This document shows positions 42,983 to 52,152 of a stretch of DNA of 64,000 bases, piece by piece. Origin of the DNA: UMGS1225 sp034086705 (GTDB lineage: Bacteria; Bacillota; Clostridia; Oscillospirales; CAG-272); contig JAXDZV010000030.1 in assembly GCA_034086705.1 (NCBI GenBank), positions 62,001 to 126,000 on the forward strand. The letters are read 5' to 3'. Position 1 is the first letter of the stretch; every line of letters begins with the position of its first letter. A program made the translations under genes and the position numbers. Under the pieces are notes generated by a model that was not told where the DNA came from, did no database searches, and worked only from the letters and a program-made list of their open reading frames with translations.

Positions 42983-43861
42983 ATGACAAGATATAACATT
43001 TTAAATCTTGCCGCCGGTCAAGGACTTGCCGGTAAGGAAAAAACCCCCCAAGGCATTGATTATTATACAAAATGCATCGGAGATGCACGGCTGTATGTAA
43101 AAGACCGCTGTTTGGCACATGCGGATGATCTTTGCTTTTGTGTGTATGGCGGAGACGGCACTATCAATGAAGTTGTCAGCGGGATTTTAGACGCAAATGC
43201 AGCAGATCGTGCCAGCGTTGGTGTCGTCCCGTACGGTACGGGGAATGATTTTGCAAGAATTTTACAGCATATGCAGCAAGGGGATTCCTTGTGGTCCGAT
43301 GTGATCCACTGGAATGATGCTTATGCCGTCAATATGTTGAACATCGGCTTTGACTGTAGTGTAGTTGAAAAAACTGCACACATGAAAACGCTGCCGCTGA
43401 TCAGCGGAAGTTTTGCATATATTTTAGGGGTCGCCGATGTACTGTTTCACAAAATCTCCCGCTCTCTGTACATCCGCTATACAGATGCAAATGGGAAGCA
43501 AGGCAGTTATGACGGGCAGGTGCTACTATGTGCCGTAGCCAATGCACCGTATTGCGGCGGCGGCTTTTGTGCTGCGCCGGTCGCGCAATATGATGATGGT
43601 CTTTTAGATCTCATGATTATCCGAAAGGTTTCGCGCGCACGGTTTTTGTCGTTGGTTTCCGCATATCGCAGCGGTACCCACGTCAATTCCGATGGCGATG
43701 TAACTCGACGCTTTGCAGACATTATTTCCTATCACCGTTGTAAGTCCATCCGCATAGAAGGCATGGAACATGTCTGCGCAGACGGTGAAATATTTCCATG
43801 TACTGCAGCCGACATTGGCGTTTTTCCGCATGCCATACGCTTCTTGCGTGTGCATGCATAG
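42983..43861 (+). CDS. Diacylglycerol kinase family lipid kinase
   Basis: 292 residues of the DAGK/YegS fold. The nucleotide site is YGGDGTINEV and GTGNDFAR, with a C-terminal beta-sandwich (ANAPYCGGGFCAAP...DDGLLDLMIIRK). Enzymes of this family phosphorylate diacylglycerol, for example to recycle it after lipoteichoic acid synthesis, or related lipids. GGGAG stands seven bases before the ATG at 42983; a GTG two codons earlier is an alternative. A separate promoter divides it from the Leu T-box unit. Confidence 0.85.
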   Translation: MTRYNILNLAAGQGLAGKEKTPQGIDYYTKCIGDARLYVKDRCLAHADDLCFCVYGGDGTINEVVSGILDANAADRASVGVVPYGTGNDFARILQHMQQGDSLWSDVIHWNDAYAVNMLNIGFDCSVVEKTAHMKTLPLISGSFAYILGVADVLFHKISRSLYIRYTDANGKQGSYDGQVLLCAVANAPYCGGGFCAAPVAQYDDGLLDLMIIRKVSRARFLSLVSAYRSGTHVNSDGDVTRRFADIISYHRCKSIRIEGMEHVCADGEIFPCTAADIGVFPHAIRFLRVHA

Positions 43862-43889
43862 ATTTGCAACAAATATAGGAGGAAATAGA

Positions 43890-44762
43890 ATGAATCGATT
43901 TAAAATTGGTGTAATGGCAGACTGGTTAGGCGGCACGTTCCGTCAAAACATCGAGACAACCGCAGCCATGGGCGCACAAGGCGTGCAACTATATGCAACA
44001 GGAGAATTCAGCGATTTCACACCGGACACCGTAAAAGGAGAGCGTCTGCGAGAAACAAAACGAATTCTTGCCGCAAACGGGATCGAAGTTAGCGCCTTGT
44101 GCGGCGACCTCGGCGGGCACGGATTTCAAATCCCGAAGGACAATGTTTGGAAAATTGAAAAATCCAAGCGCATCATCGATCTGGCGCTGGAGCTTGGTGC
44201 AAACGTTGTAACCACGCATATCGGTGTTGTCCCTGACACGGTTAATGACACTTATCAAATTATGCAACAGGCTTGTAATGAGCTGGCTGAATATGCCCAA
44301 AGCGTCGGTGCATATTTTGCCGTAGAAACCGGGCCGGAGAAAGCCGCCATGCTCAAGGAGTTTTTAGACAGCCTTTCTGCCCGCGGCGTGCGTGTAAACT
44401 TTGACCCCGCCAATTTGGTAATGGTAACGCAAGACGATCCGGTTGCTGCTGTACCGCTCCTGGGGGATTACATTGTCCATACCCATGCCAAAGACGGTGT
44501 AAACCTCAAGCCCTGCGATCGACATGCGATTTACAATAGCTTTGCTGAGGGCGGCGTAGACGGTTTTTCCGCAGGTGATTATATGAAAGAGCTCCCCCTC
44601 GGACAAGGCAATGTAGACTTTCCCGCCTATATTGCAGCACTTGCTGCAATCGATTACCGTGGGTATCTCACCGTTGAGCGTGAGGTACGCGAAGACCCTC
44701 GGGCTGACATCGAAATGGCAGTCGGCTTTCTGAAAGAACTAACCGCATCTTATCAAATCTGA
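43890..44762 (+). CDS. Sugar phosphate isomerase/epimerase family protein
   Basis: 290 residues, TIM barrel of the xylose-isomerase-like/AP-endonuclease-2 superfamily. Likely metal-site segments are LGANVVTTHIG, YFAVETGPE, VNFDPANLVM, VHTHAKDG and YLTVEREV. Such proteins isomerise or epimerise sugars or inositols; the substrate cannot be told from sequence alone. A strong AGGAGG site stands before the ATG at 43890, 28 bp after the lipid kinase stop, so the two are probably co-transcribed. It is distinct from the barrel fused to the upstream acyl-CoA ligase. Confidence 0.8.
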   Translation: MNRFKIGVMADWLGGTFRQNIETTAAMGAQGVQLYATGEFSDFTPDTVKGERLRETKRILAANGIEVSALCGDLGGHGFQIPKDNVWKIEKSKRIIDLALELGANVVTTHIGVVPDTVNDTYQIMQQACNELAEYAQSVGAYFAVETGPEKAAMLKEFLDSLSARGVRVNFDPANLVMVTQDDPVAAVPLLGDYIVHTHAKDGVNLKPCDRHAIYNSFAEGGVDGFSAGDYMKELPLGQGNVDFPAYIAALAAIDYRGYLTVEREVREDPRADIEMAVGFLKELTASYQI

Positions 44763-44811
44763 CAATAGCAAACAATCCGACAAATCCTCGCCGGTCAGAC
44801 AATCTCTACGT

Positions 44812-44855
44812 AAAAAACAAATGCGCGGACAACTGTCCGCGCATTTGTTTTCTTC
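44812..44855. terminator. Bidirectional terminator
   Basis: AACAAATGCGCGGAC pairs with GTCCGCGCATTTGTT around a four-base loop, with A-run and T-run flanks. It lies between the convergent isomerase-like and GH65 genes. Confidence 0.9.
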
Positions 44856-47100
44856 AGGATGCTTGATAGGGAATTGTTACTGTATCCTGCACTGTGTATG
44901 TCATTCCGTTGCAAAGGAAGCGAATTTCTCCGTCCCCGGCGAGTCGTTTCACCGTCAGCGTTTCGTGATCGACAAAGAGCTCCATTTTTTGTCCGCCAAA
45001 GATAATCTTCGTGCGGGCAGAACGCCATGCATCCGGCAAATTCGGTTGGATGCGCAAAGAGGTGCCATACAACCGTACCCCCATGAAGCCAAGCACGGCA
45101 CATTGCCATAAACCACCTGCCGCCGCAGTATGAATACCGTCATCACAGTTTCTGCCGGATCCAAGATCTTCCTGCGATGCTTCACGGAATAACCGATATG
45201 CACATTCCTTTTCTCCGACATCCGCCGAAAGGACACTGTAGGAAGAACGACTTAGAGAGGAACCATGCACGCACAGCGGCTCATAAAAATGGTAGTTCTT
45301 TACCTTTACCTCTTTGGAAAACAAATCCTCAAAGAGCAAAAACAAAACCATCACATCCGCCTGCTTGGACATGCCTAAATGCGGTTCGGTCTTTCGGCGC
45401 TCAAGTACCTTTTCCGCATCAGCAAGATAAGTATCATCCTGCGGAACAATTCCATCTGCGTTTTCACGCGGCAAATACAGCTTGTCACGTACCTGAGCAA
45501 ACCGCTCACGCATGCCCTGGGCATCGCTGCGCGCTAAAACCTGCTGCAGCTTCTCCGGATCACTTGCAGCAAGCTCATCGTAATACCGGACAGCATAATC
45601 CAAGTTCAAATGCGCAATATAGTTGGTAAACGCATTGTTATCAATATGCTCGCGCATTTCGTCAGGTCCGATGGTGTCAAGAATTTCATAGCGGTCCTTC
45701 TCTGCATGATAACTCACACGCGTTGTCCAATATTTTGCTGTAGAGAAAATGATTTCATAGCCATACTGGTCTAAATAACTATGATCTCCCGTTACAGCGG
45801 TATAATAGAAAATTGCCTGCACCACATCCCCTGTGATATGATGTTCAAAACGACCGGTCTGTGCAAAAGACGGGCAACATTCTACATCCGTCATCCACGC
45901 AGCTTCCCAAGGATACATCGCGCCTTCATAGCCGCATTCTTTCGCCTTTGCTCTTGCACCTTCTAATCCGTAATACCGGTATTCCAGCAACTTACGCGCT
46001 GTTTGCGGTTCGGTGAATATGAAATACGGCAGCATATACACCTCTGTGTCCCAAAAAACATGGTTGTTATAGCCATGTCCCTGCAAACCGCGCGCCCCGA
46101 TGTTCATACGTGAATCATGGCGCGGCGCAGTAATGGTCAGATTGTAAATAGCATATCGCAGCGCCTGCTGCTCATACTCCCAATCTGCATCGATTTGCAC
46201 ATCTTTCTCTTGCCAAACCTTTTCCCAAGCGGCAGCGCTCTCACGATACAATGTTTCAAAACTTGGTGCGTTTTCAACTTCCTGCGTCGTCTTAGCTACG
46301 ATCTGTGCAGTGGAAAGAGACTGATTCTCCAAATCACGTGAAGTATGAATTGAACACAGTTTCTCAAAGACAAGTGTCTCACCTGCAGGCAAAGTGAAGG
46401 AAAAGTCCTCAAAAATACCGTTTTTCTCTTCTGCAACACCAATGCGCCGCAACTCCCGGCTCCCCAGGCTGACACGCGCATCCGTTGCCAGAGAGAAGGT
46501 TATACCACTTTCATCCGTTACACAAGTATATCCCACAGAACTTTCCGCACTGCGTGCCGTCATCTCCATGTAGCATTCCGGCTCTGTGTTAATGATACCG
46601 GAACGTATCTTCAGCTGAACATCCCGATCCGCGCTGACTGTGCAACGTACCGCCATCATATGCAACCGCTCCAGCGGCACGATGCGCTCAAATCGGAAAG
46701 AAATTTGTTTTCCACTCTCGGTATGCCATAAAAATGAACGCGTCAGCTTGGCATCCCGCAAATCAAAGCACTTGCAGAAATTTTCATACTTATCTGTGTG
46801 CTCTCCCTGTGCCACGGGCATCGGGCGCACTTCTTCGCCGTCTGCGGTAAAAACGGTGTTAGTAAAGTCCGGTGCGTTTTGAATCCATGTGACCTCTCTG
46901 TCGTGCAAATTGAACATACCGGCAACCAGCATTAGCCGGTCAGACAGCCCCGGGATATACTCGTCCTCACAAGAACGAACACACATGTACCCATTTCCTA
47001 AGGTCATATTGACCTCGTTTTTACGCAGCTCTTCCTTCGTGAAATAATCATTTCCGAACATCCAAGTCCGCTGCGCACCTTCTCCGAATTCCCAAATCAT
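44854..47100 (-). CDS. GH65 family disaccharide phosphorylase
   Basis: 748 residues. An N-terminal beta-sandwich (~1-270), a linker helix, an (alpha/alpha)6 catalytic barrel (~320-670) and a C-terminal beta domain follow the GH65 plan. The catalytic Glu is about residue 481 in DTIGPDEMREHID. The segment MSKQADVMVLF and the HGSSLSRS loop bind substrate and phosphate in known members. Family enzymes phosphorolyse maltose, trehalose, kojibiose or nigerose to beta-glucose-1-phosphate; the exact disaccharide is not evident. The ATG at 47100 has GGGAG eight bases upstream. No transporter or beta-phosphoglucomutase gene is adjacent. Confidence 0.9.
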   Translation of the reverse strand: MIWEFGEGAQRTWMFGNDYFTKEELRKNEVNMTLGNGYMCVRSCEDEYIPGLSDRLMLVAGMFNLHDREVTWIQNAPDFTNTVFTADGEEVRPMPVAQGEHTDKYENFCKCFDLRDAKLTRSFLWHTESGKQISFRFERIVPLERLHMMAVRCTVSADRDVQLKIRSGIINTEPECYMEMTARSAESSVGYTCVTDESGITFSLATDARVSLGSRELRRIGVAEEKNGIFEDFSFTLPAGETLVFEKLCSIHTSRDLENQSLSTAQIVAKTTQEVENAPSFETLYRESAAAWEKVWQEKDVQIDADWEYEQQALRYAIYNLTITAPRHDSRMNIGARGLQGHGYNNHVFWDTEVYMLPYFIFTEPQTARKLLEYRYYGLEGARAKAKECGYEGAMYPWEAAWMTDVECCPSFAQTGRFEHHITGDVVQAIFYYTAVTGDHSYLDQYGYEIIFSTAKYWTTRVSYHAEKDRYEILDTIGPDEMREHIDNNAFTNYIAHLNLDYAVRYYDELAASDPEKLQQVLARSDAQGMRERFAQVRDKLYLPRENADGIVPQDDTYLADAEKVLERRKTEPHLGMSKQADVMVLFLLFEDLFSKEVKVKNYHFYEPLCVHGSSLSRSSYSVLSADVGEKECAYRLFREASQEDLGSGRNCDDGIHTAAAGGLWQCAVLGFMGVRLYGTSLRIQPNLPDAWRSARTKIIFGGQKMELFVDHETLTVKRLAGDGEIRFLCNGMTYTVQDTVTIPYQAS

Positions 47101-47147
47101 TTTGCGATCTCCCTTCAGGAATATATTCAGCAAAATTAACCTTACAT

Positions 47148-47176
47148 ATTATACTGTATCCTTTGCCATTCGTCAA
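47148..47176 (-). promoter_or_regulatory. Sigma-A promoter of the GH65 gene
   Basis: TTGACG and TATAAT are separated by 17 bp on the minus strand, ~45 bp before the GH65 start. Confidence 0.75.
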
Positions 47177-47218
47177 CCCCATTTTCTCCTTCAGTGGGGA
47201 GAGTACTGCAAAAAATCC

Positions 47219-47247
47219 TTGCAAAAGCGGCTTTAGTGTGATAGAAT
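47219..47247 (+). promoter_or_regulatory. Sigma-A promoter of the radical SAM pair
   Basis: TTGCAA and TAGAAT are separated by 17 bp, ~50 bp before the radical SAM gene start. Confidence 0.6.
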
Positions 47248-47300
47248 GATGCCATAATCACGATGCTGAAAGGCTGCTCCATTTGTGAGCAAAATCATAC

Positions 47301-49157
47301 ATGATGAAAAAAGAACAGCTATTGCGCCTGGTGCAAAAGCCAGGCAGATATACCGGTGGGGAATTTGGACAAACCGTCAAAAACAAAGCTGATGTGGCAT
47401 GCCGCATTGCGTTCTGCTTTCCGGATACTTATGAGATTGGTATGTCCAATCTGGGCGTGCGTATTCTGTACAGTGCGCTCAATACACAACCGGATGTTTG
47501 GTGTGAACGTGCATACGCCCCTTGGACGGATATGGAATCGCTGATGCGGCAGCACCATGTGCCCTTATGGGCACATGAAAGCGGAGATCCGCTGCGCCAA
47601 TTTGACTTTGTTGCGTTTACTCTACAATATGAGCTATGCTATACAAATGTACTGAACATGTTGGAGCTGGCAGGTATTCCGTTGCGTGCCGAAGATCGAG
47701 ATGAAAATGACCCCATTATCCTCGGCGGCGGGCCATGTGCGTATAACCCGGAACCCGTTGCAGACTTTTTTGACATCTTCTCCATTGGAGAGGGTGAACA
47801 GGCCCTGGTGGAATTGGCGCGGCTTTATATCTCTATGCGGCAAACGGGCACATATTCCAAGAGAAACTTTTTGCGCCGCGCCGCGCAGTTGGATGGCTTT
47901 TATGTTCCCAGCTTATATACCGTCAGCTATCATCCAGACGGAACCATTGCCGCCTTTACGCCAAAATACGACGATGTGCCGCATACCATCCGCAAACGGA
48001 TCGTTACAAATATGGACCAAGCACATTTTCCGCAAAGTTATGTCATGCCGTATATTGAGACGGTACATGACCGTATCATGCTGGAAGTTGCCCGCGGGTG
48101 TCCGCGCGGGTGCCGCTTTTGCCAGGCTGGTATGATTTTTCGTCCCGTTCGCGAAAAATCGCCTCAAGTTCTCTGCGATCAAGCAATCTGTCAATTTCAA
48201 CATACCGGCTTTGATGAAATATCTCTTTCTTCTCTATCGATCAGCGATTACTCACAGCTAACTGTATTAACCGACGCTCTACTCGATTGGACGAATGACC
48301 GAAAAGTCAGTCTTTCATTACCCTCTTTGCGCGCAGATAGCTTTACGGATGAACTGATGCACAAGGTCAGCAGTGTGCGAACCTCCACACTGACCTTTGC
48401 ACCGGAAGCCGGTACACAGCGGCTACGTGACGTTATCAACAAAAATGTAACCGAACAGGAAATATTAGATGCCTGTGCCATTGCCTTCCGTGGCGGTAAA
48501 ACACAGGTGAAACTGTATTTTATGATTGGACACCCGACAGAACGTGATGAGGATCTTGCCGGTATCGCCTCGTTGTGTCAGGCAGTAATTTCTTCCTTTT
48601 ACCGTTTACCTGATCGGCCGAAAGGACGTGGGCCGAGCGTGACCATGAGTGTTGCTTCATTTATTCCCAAGCCCTTTACCCCCTTTCAATGGGAACCGCA
48701 GGATACGCTGCAAACGACCTTGGAAAAGCAACAACAAATCGGTACAATGCTCACTGACCGCCGTATTCGCTATCATTATCACGATGCAAAAGTCAGTCGT
48801 TTGGAGGCTGTTTTCGCTCGTGGCGATAGGCAGCTGGCAAAGGCGCTCTTAGAAGCACGACGACGCGGTGTCTGTTTTGACAGTTGGACGGAACATTTTG
48901 ACTACGACCGTTGGTGCGATATTTTCGACACAGTTGGATTGTCGATGGATTTTTATACAACACGCGGCTTTGCGGAGGATGAAATTTTGCCTTGGGATAT
49001 GATTGATATTGGGGTCAGCAAATCGTTTTTACTACGCGAAAAACACCGTGCATATGCGGGAAAAACCACGCCCAACTGCATGGAGCAATGCAGCGGCTGC
49101 GGGGCGGATTGTCTGGGAGGTGAGAAAACATGGTGCAAGGGCAAACTGAAACGGTAA
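47301..49157 (+). CDS. TIGR03960-type B12-binding-like radical SAM protein
   Basis: 618 residues. An N-terminal B12-binding-like region (CFPDTYEIGMSNLG...LGGGPCAYNPEPVADFFD) is followed by the radical SAM core with CPRGCRFCQAG (CxxxCxxC), and a Cys-rich C-terminus (CMEQCSGCGADCLGG). This matches the TIGR03960 family found across Clostridia, always followed by a TIGR03936 partner, as here; the pair's substrate is not known to me. The ATG at 47301 has only a weak ribosome site and is directly followed by a second ATG. The downstream gene overlaps its 3' end by 28 bases. Confidence 0.85.
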   Translation: MMKKEQLLRLVQKPGRYTGGEFGQTVKNKADVACRIAFCFPDTYEIGMSNLGVRILYSALNTQPDVWCERAYAPWTDMESLMRQHHVPLWAHESGDPLRQFDFVAFTLQYELCYTNVLNMLELAGIPLRAEDRDENDPIILGGGPCAYNPEPVADFFDIFSIGEGEQALVELARLYISMRQTGTYSKRNFLRRAAQLDGFYVPSLYTVSYHPDGTIAAFTPKYDDVPHTIRKRIVTNMDQAHFPQSYVMPYIETVHDRIMLEVARGCPRGCRFCQAGMIFRPVREKSPQVLCDQAICQFQHTGFDEISLSSLSISDYSQLTVLTDALLDWTNDRKVSLSLPSLRADSFTDELMHKVSSVRTSTLTFAPEAGTQRLRDVINKNVTEQEILDACAIAFRGGKTQVKLYFMIGHPTERDEDLAGIASLCQAVISSFYRLPDRPKGRGPSVTMSVASFIPKPFTPFQWEPQDTLQTTLEKQQQIGTMLTDRRIRYHYHDAKVSRLEAVFARGDRQLAKALLEARRRGVCFDSWTEHFDYDRWCDIFDTVGLSMDFYTTRGFAEDEILPWDMIDIGVSKSFLLREKHRAYAGKTTPNCMEQCSGCGADCLGGEKTWCKGKLKR

Positions 49158-49837
49158 ACGGCACTGCTGCAACACTGCGTTTCCGCCTGCGCAAGACAGG
49201 CATGCTGCGTTTTATTTCCCATTTAGATTTTTTGCGCACCATGGAACACGCAGTTGTGCGAGCCGGACTGCCCGTGCGATATTCTGAGGGGTTCAATCCG
49301 CATGTAAAGCTCTCCTTCGGTATGCCGCTCTCTGTCGGTGCAGAAAGCGTTGCTGAGTACATGGATGTTCAGCTTCTACGCCCAATGGACACTGCACAGG
49401 CTATGGCATGTATGAATGCACAATTGCCGGACGGGCTGCAAATTCTTGCAGCCGCACCGCCGGTGCACCGTTTTTCAGAAATATCCTGTGCAGAATACCT
49501 ACTCCGGCTTTCTTATCCGGGGGCCAATGCGGCAGATGCAGCACGCATACAAACTCTGTGGAGCGGCCCGCTAACCGTGCTAAAACGCACAAAAAAAGGA
49601 GAAATGCAAGTTGACATTTCTCCTCTGATCCGTAAGGTACATCTTGTTGCAAGGCAAGAAGCGTTGGAAGCCACTGTGCTCCTGAGCGCAGCAAGTGACT
49701 CTTATCTCAATCCGGAATATTTGCTGCGTGCAGCTACGCAGGCACTTTCTATCCCAATGGAGGATCCGACACAAACGGACATATACGTGCTGCGACGTGC
49801 TGTGTTTTTGGCAGACGGTGTCACACCGTTTTCTTGA
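49130..49837 (+). CDS. TIGR03936/DUF2344 radical-SAM-associated protein
   Basis: 235 residues. LRFRLRKTGMLRFISHLDFLRTMEHAVVRA near the N-terminus and YSEGFNPHVKLSFGMPLSVG are signatures of the DUF2344 family, the constant partner of TIGR03960 radical SAM proteins. It starts inside the 3' end of that gene with a GGGAGGTGAG site, indicating coupling. In many Clostridia the pair precedes rng and rplU; that continuation is missing here. Confidence 0.85.
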   Translation: MVQGQTETVNGTAATLRFRLRKTGMLRFISHLDFLRTMEHAVVRAGLPVRYSEGFNPHVKLSFGMPLSVGAESVAEYMDVQLLRPMDTAQAMACMNAQLPDGLQILAAAPPVHRFSEISCAEYLLRLSYPGANAADAARIQTLWSGPLTVLKRTKKGEMQVDISPLIRKVHLVARQEALEATVLLSAASDSYLNPEYLLRAATQALSIPMEDPTQTDIYVLRRAVFLADGVTPFS

Positions 49838-49934
49838 TTTTTGTGAGTGCCCTTTTTCGTTGCCCGCCTGTAGTTGTTTACATATGCCGCAGCGCATAAT
49901 CGCTGCAAGCATAGCGGCATATAGAATGATTTCA

Positions 49935-49984
49935 AAAGCCCGGCTTTCCCATGTACCGTATCGTTGGGAAAGCCGGGTTTTCCA
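49935..49984. terminator. Bidirectional terminator
   Basis: AAAGCCCGGCTTTCCCA pairs with TGGGAAAGCCGGGTTTT around a ~12-nt loop. It lies between the convergent DUF2344 and GH16 genes. Confidence 0.9.
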
Positions 49985-50050
49985 TTGCGGCTATACAAAC
50001 AAAGCACGAAAATTCATCATGCAAGTGCATCCGCCTCTTACTGGGGCTTT

Positions 50051-51742
50051 TTATTCACCGATAGCCTGCGCATAATATGCAGGCGTTGGATTACCGTGAT
50101 AATTCGGCGCATATTCATCAAGATACTCGCGGAACTGATAAACATGCACATAGTCAATTACAAAAGTACTCTTGCCTTCTTCATCAAAATCCTCCCGGAT
50201 ACATTCCCCGTTATACTGCTTTTCGTTGGTTGTGTTCCAATAATACAAATTCAGCCGCAGCACTGCCTCCATATCGCTCAAAACAGCCCGCTCAAAATTC
50301 CCCATATAATTGCCGTCATAGTACACGGCGTATCCATCTTTGTCCCATAAAAACCCAATTGTATGATAAGCACCGTCAAACAGGCTCCAATCTGGCAGAT
50401 AGGTGCCTGCATTCGTCTTCACGCCTTCATTTTCCCGCTCTACCAATGCATATTGATGCGCAAATCTTCCCTGGTCTCCATCAGTATTCCAATGGTTCCA
50501 GTGCAATGTTGTAGTCAGCTTATCCGTCTTTGCTCCGATTCCCTGTGGGCTGCGGGTAGTTTCAAAAATATCCATTTCCACAAAGTTTTCATAGGGATCG
50601 CTTGTAGGTGGATTATTATAATCCACACCGGGGCCTTCCCAGGTGGGATACGGCTGTGCGCCGCCATTGGTGGTCAGCCACCATGCGGAACAAATAGCAC
50701 GCGCCTGCGCAGGCTTAAAGCGAATTTCATAATATCCAAACGCTTGTGAAAATTGCGTTGGCAAATCATGGCCGGAAATCAGGCCGCAAATACCGTTATC
50801 ATCCGTATTATGATCTGCGGGATAGTATGCCGTCATATACAGCGCTCCGTCTTCGGTATACATTCTTTCGCTGGAATAATTGATATCTACATCCTGCCCC
50901 TTCGCCGGATTGTATACCGTTACAGATGCATCTTTGGCCGGCAAAAATGGTGCATCTGAACTGTCGGCTGGCAGCCAAAAGTTGTGATTCCACCCATCTT
51001 TCCCCGCTCCGTCAAAATCCTCCAACATCGTCGGCACTAAATCTATGTCCCCCAAAAAACATTGGTAGGTTCTGCCGTAATATCTGTAAAAACGTTGAAT
51101 TAGGGCAGCTGCTTCCGCGCGGGTGGAAGCACCTGCAGGATCAAATTTGCCACCGCTCTTGCCGTACAACAGTTCTGCGCCGACAACTGCCGCTACAGCC
51201 TCTTTTGCCCACGGTGCAATGCTGTCTCGGTCAACAAATTGGTCCAAAATAGATAAATCCACCGGCAACTCTATACCAAAGTAGTTCTCTATCAGACTGC
51301 GGTACAGCACAGCCATCTGCTGCCGTGTGATATTCTCCATCGGGGCAAAACGACCGCCTCCCATTCCGCTGACAATGCCGTTTTCATAGGCAAAGGAAAC
51401 AGCATCACAGAACCAGCTGCTTTGCTTTACATCCGTAAAAGGCGCAATAGCGTCGTATGCAACATTTCTGCCGAGCCCTTTAGAAAGAAAATTGTAGCAA
51501 ATTTGTGTAAACATAGCACGGTTCAATGTTGTCTGCGGTTCAAACTTGGTAGGGTCTCCGTTGTTCTTCATTATACCGCTGCGCACCGCCCATTCCACAT
51601 CATCATAATACCATGCTTTTTTGGGTATGTCCGTAAAACGATCCATCGCCACCGTATTCGGCGCGGAAGACCAAGCTGCACATGGTAAAATTACGGCTGC
51701 CAGCAGCGCAAACAAAAGTGCAGTTGCAATACTTTTTTTCAT
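50051..51742 (-). CDS. Secreted GH16 beta-glucanase with three SLH domains
   Basis: 563 residues. A signal peptide (MKKSIATALLFALLAAVILPCAAW) is followed by three SLH repeats (~35-215: FTDIPKKAWYYDDVEWA, FTDVKQSSWFCDAVSFA, FVDRDSIAPWAKEAVAA), which anchor proteins to wall polymers. The C-terminal GH16 domain carries the catalytic motif EMDIFE. Family enzymes cut beta-1,3(4)-glucans such as laminarin and lichenan, so this probably works at the cell surface on plant or fungal glucans. The start at 51742 has GGGAG upstream and a perfect signal sequence; the same frame stays open 98 codons further up, into the leader, but those codons look non-coding. Confidence 0.88.
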   Translation of the reverse strand: MKKSIATALLFALLAAVILPCAAWSSAPNTVAMDRFTDIPKKAWYYDDVEWAVRSGIMKNNGDPTKFEPQTTLNRAMFTQICYNFLSKGLGRNVAYDAIAPFTDVKQSSWFCDAVSFAYENGIVSGMGGGRFAPMENITRQQMAVLYRSLIENYFGIELPVDLSILDQFVDRDSIAPWAKEAVAAVVGAELLYGKSGGKFDPAGASTRAEAAALIQRFYRYYGRTYQCFLGDIDLVPTMLEDFDGAGKDGWNHNFWLPADSSDAPFLPAKDASVTVYNPAKGQDVDINYSSERMYTEDGALYMTAYYPADHNTDDNGICGLISGHDLPTQFSQAFGYYEIRFKPAQARAICSAWWLTTNGGAQPYPTWEGPGVDYNNPPTSDPYENFVEMDIFETTRSPQGIGAKTDKLTTTLHWNHWNTDGDQGRFAHQYALVERENEGVKTNAGTYLPDWSLFDGAYHTIGFLWDKDGYAVYYDGNYMGNFERAVLSDMEAVLRLNLYYWNTTNEKQYNGECIREDFDEEGKSTFVIDYVHVYQFREYLDEYAPNYHGNPTPAYYAQAIGE

Positions 51743-52043
51743 GTTAATCTCCCTTCCGGTCGCTGAAGCGTCCACACAAATAGAAATGAAAGAGTGGCGA
51801 ACAACCGCAATTTTGGTTGTATCATGGTTTTGCGGAGAAAGACACCCTACAGGAGAAGTCATAGATGTACTCTTTCTGAAAACAGCACATGAATCCGTCT
51901 TCATACTCTTAGCTTCTTGCAGGGTGCTTTCAGATATCGATCGAACGGTCCGGCTCATCGTATTTTTCACGCCATTCTCCTTGCATGACAGAAGCACTCT
52001 TCCATCAGCAGCACTACATCCGCCGCCAAAAACCACTTGCTCC
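51743..52043 (-). promoter_or_regulatory. Long 5' leader of the GH16 gene
   Basis: A good promoter starts transcription about 300 nt before the GH16 start codon. The leader holds a small hairpin (ACAACC/GGTTGT, 51801-51820) and a purine-rich ribosome-site-like GGAGA followed by ATGGCGTGA (a two-codon frame). It matches no riboswitch consensus I know by eye (T-box, S-box, cyclic-di-GMP). Confidence 0.45.
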
Positions 52044-52049
52044 GGTCAC

Positions 52050-52078
52050 ATTATAACATGCAGGATTTGGTTTGTCAA
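52050..52078 (-). promoter_or_regulatory. Sigma-A promoter of the GH16 gene
   Basis: TTGACA and TATAAT are separated by 17 bp on the minus strand, a consensus-quality promoter. Confidence 0.85.
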
Positions 52079-52095
52079 CAATGCGCCCTTTTTTC

Positions 52096-52124
52096 TTGCA
52101 TTTCCCAAGAAAATGTGTTAAAAT
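52096..52124 (+). promoter_or_regulatory. Sigma-A promoter of the alpha/beta hydrolase gene
   Basis: TTGCAT and TAAAAT are separated by 17 bp, about 30 bp before the hydrolase start and divergent from the GH16 promoter. Confidence 0.65.
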
Positions 52125-52152
52125 GCCCAAAACAAACAGTGTGAGGCTCTAT

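Noticed and set aside
51745..52036. 98-codon in-frame extension of the GH16 protein
   Set aside because: It would put a long polar sequence before a perfect signal peptide that has its own ribosome site.
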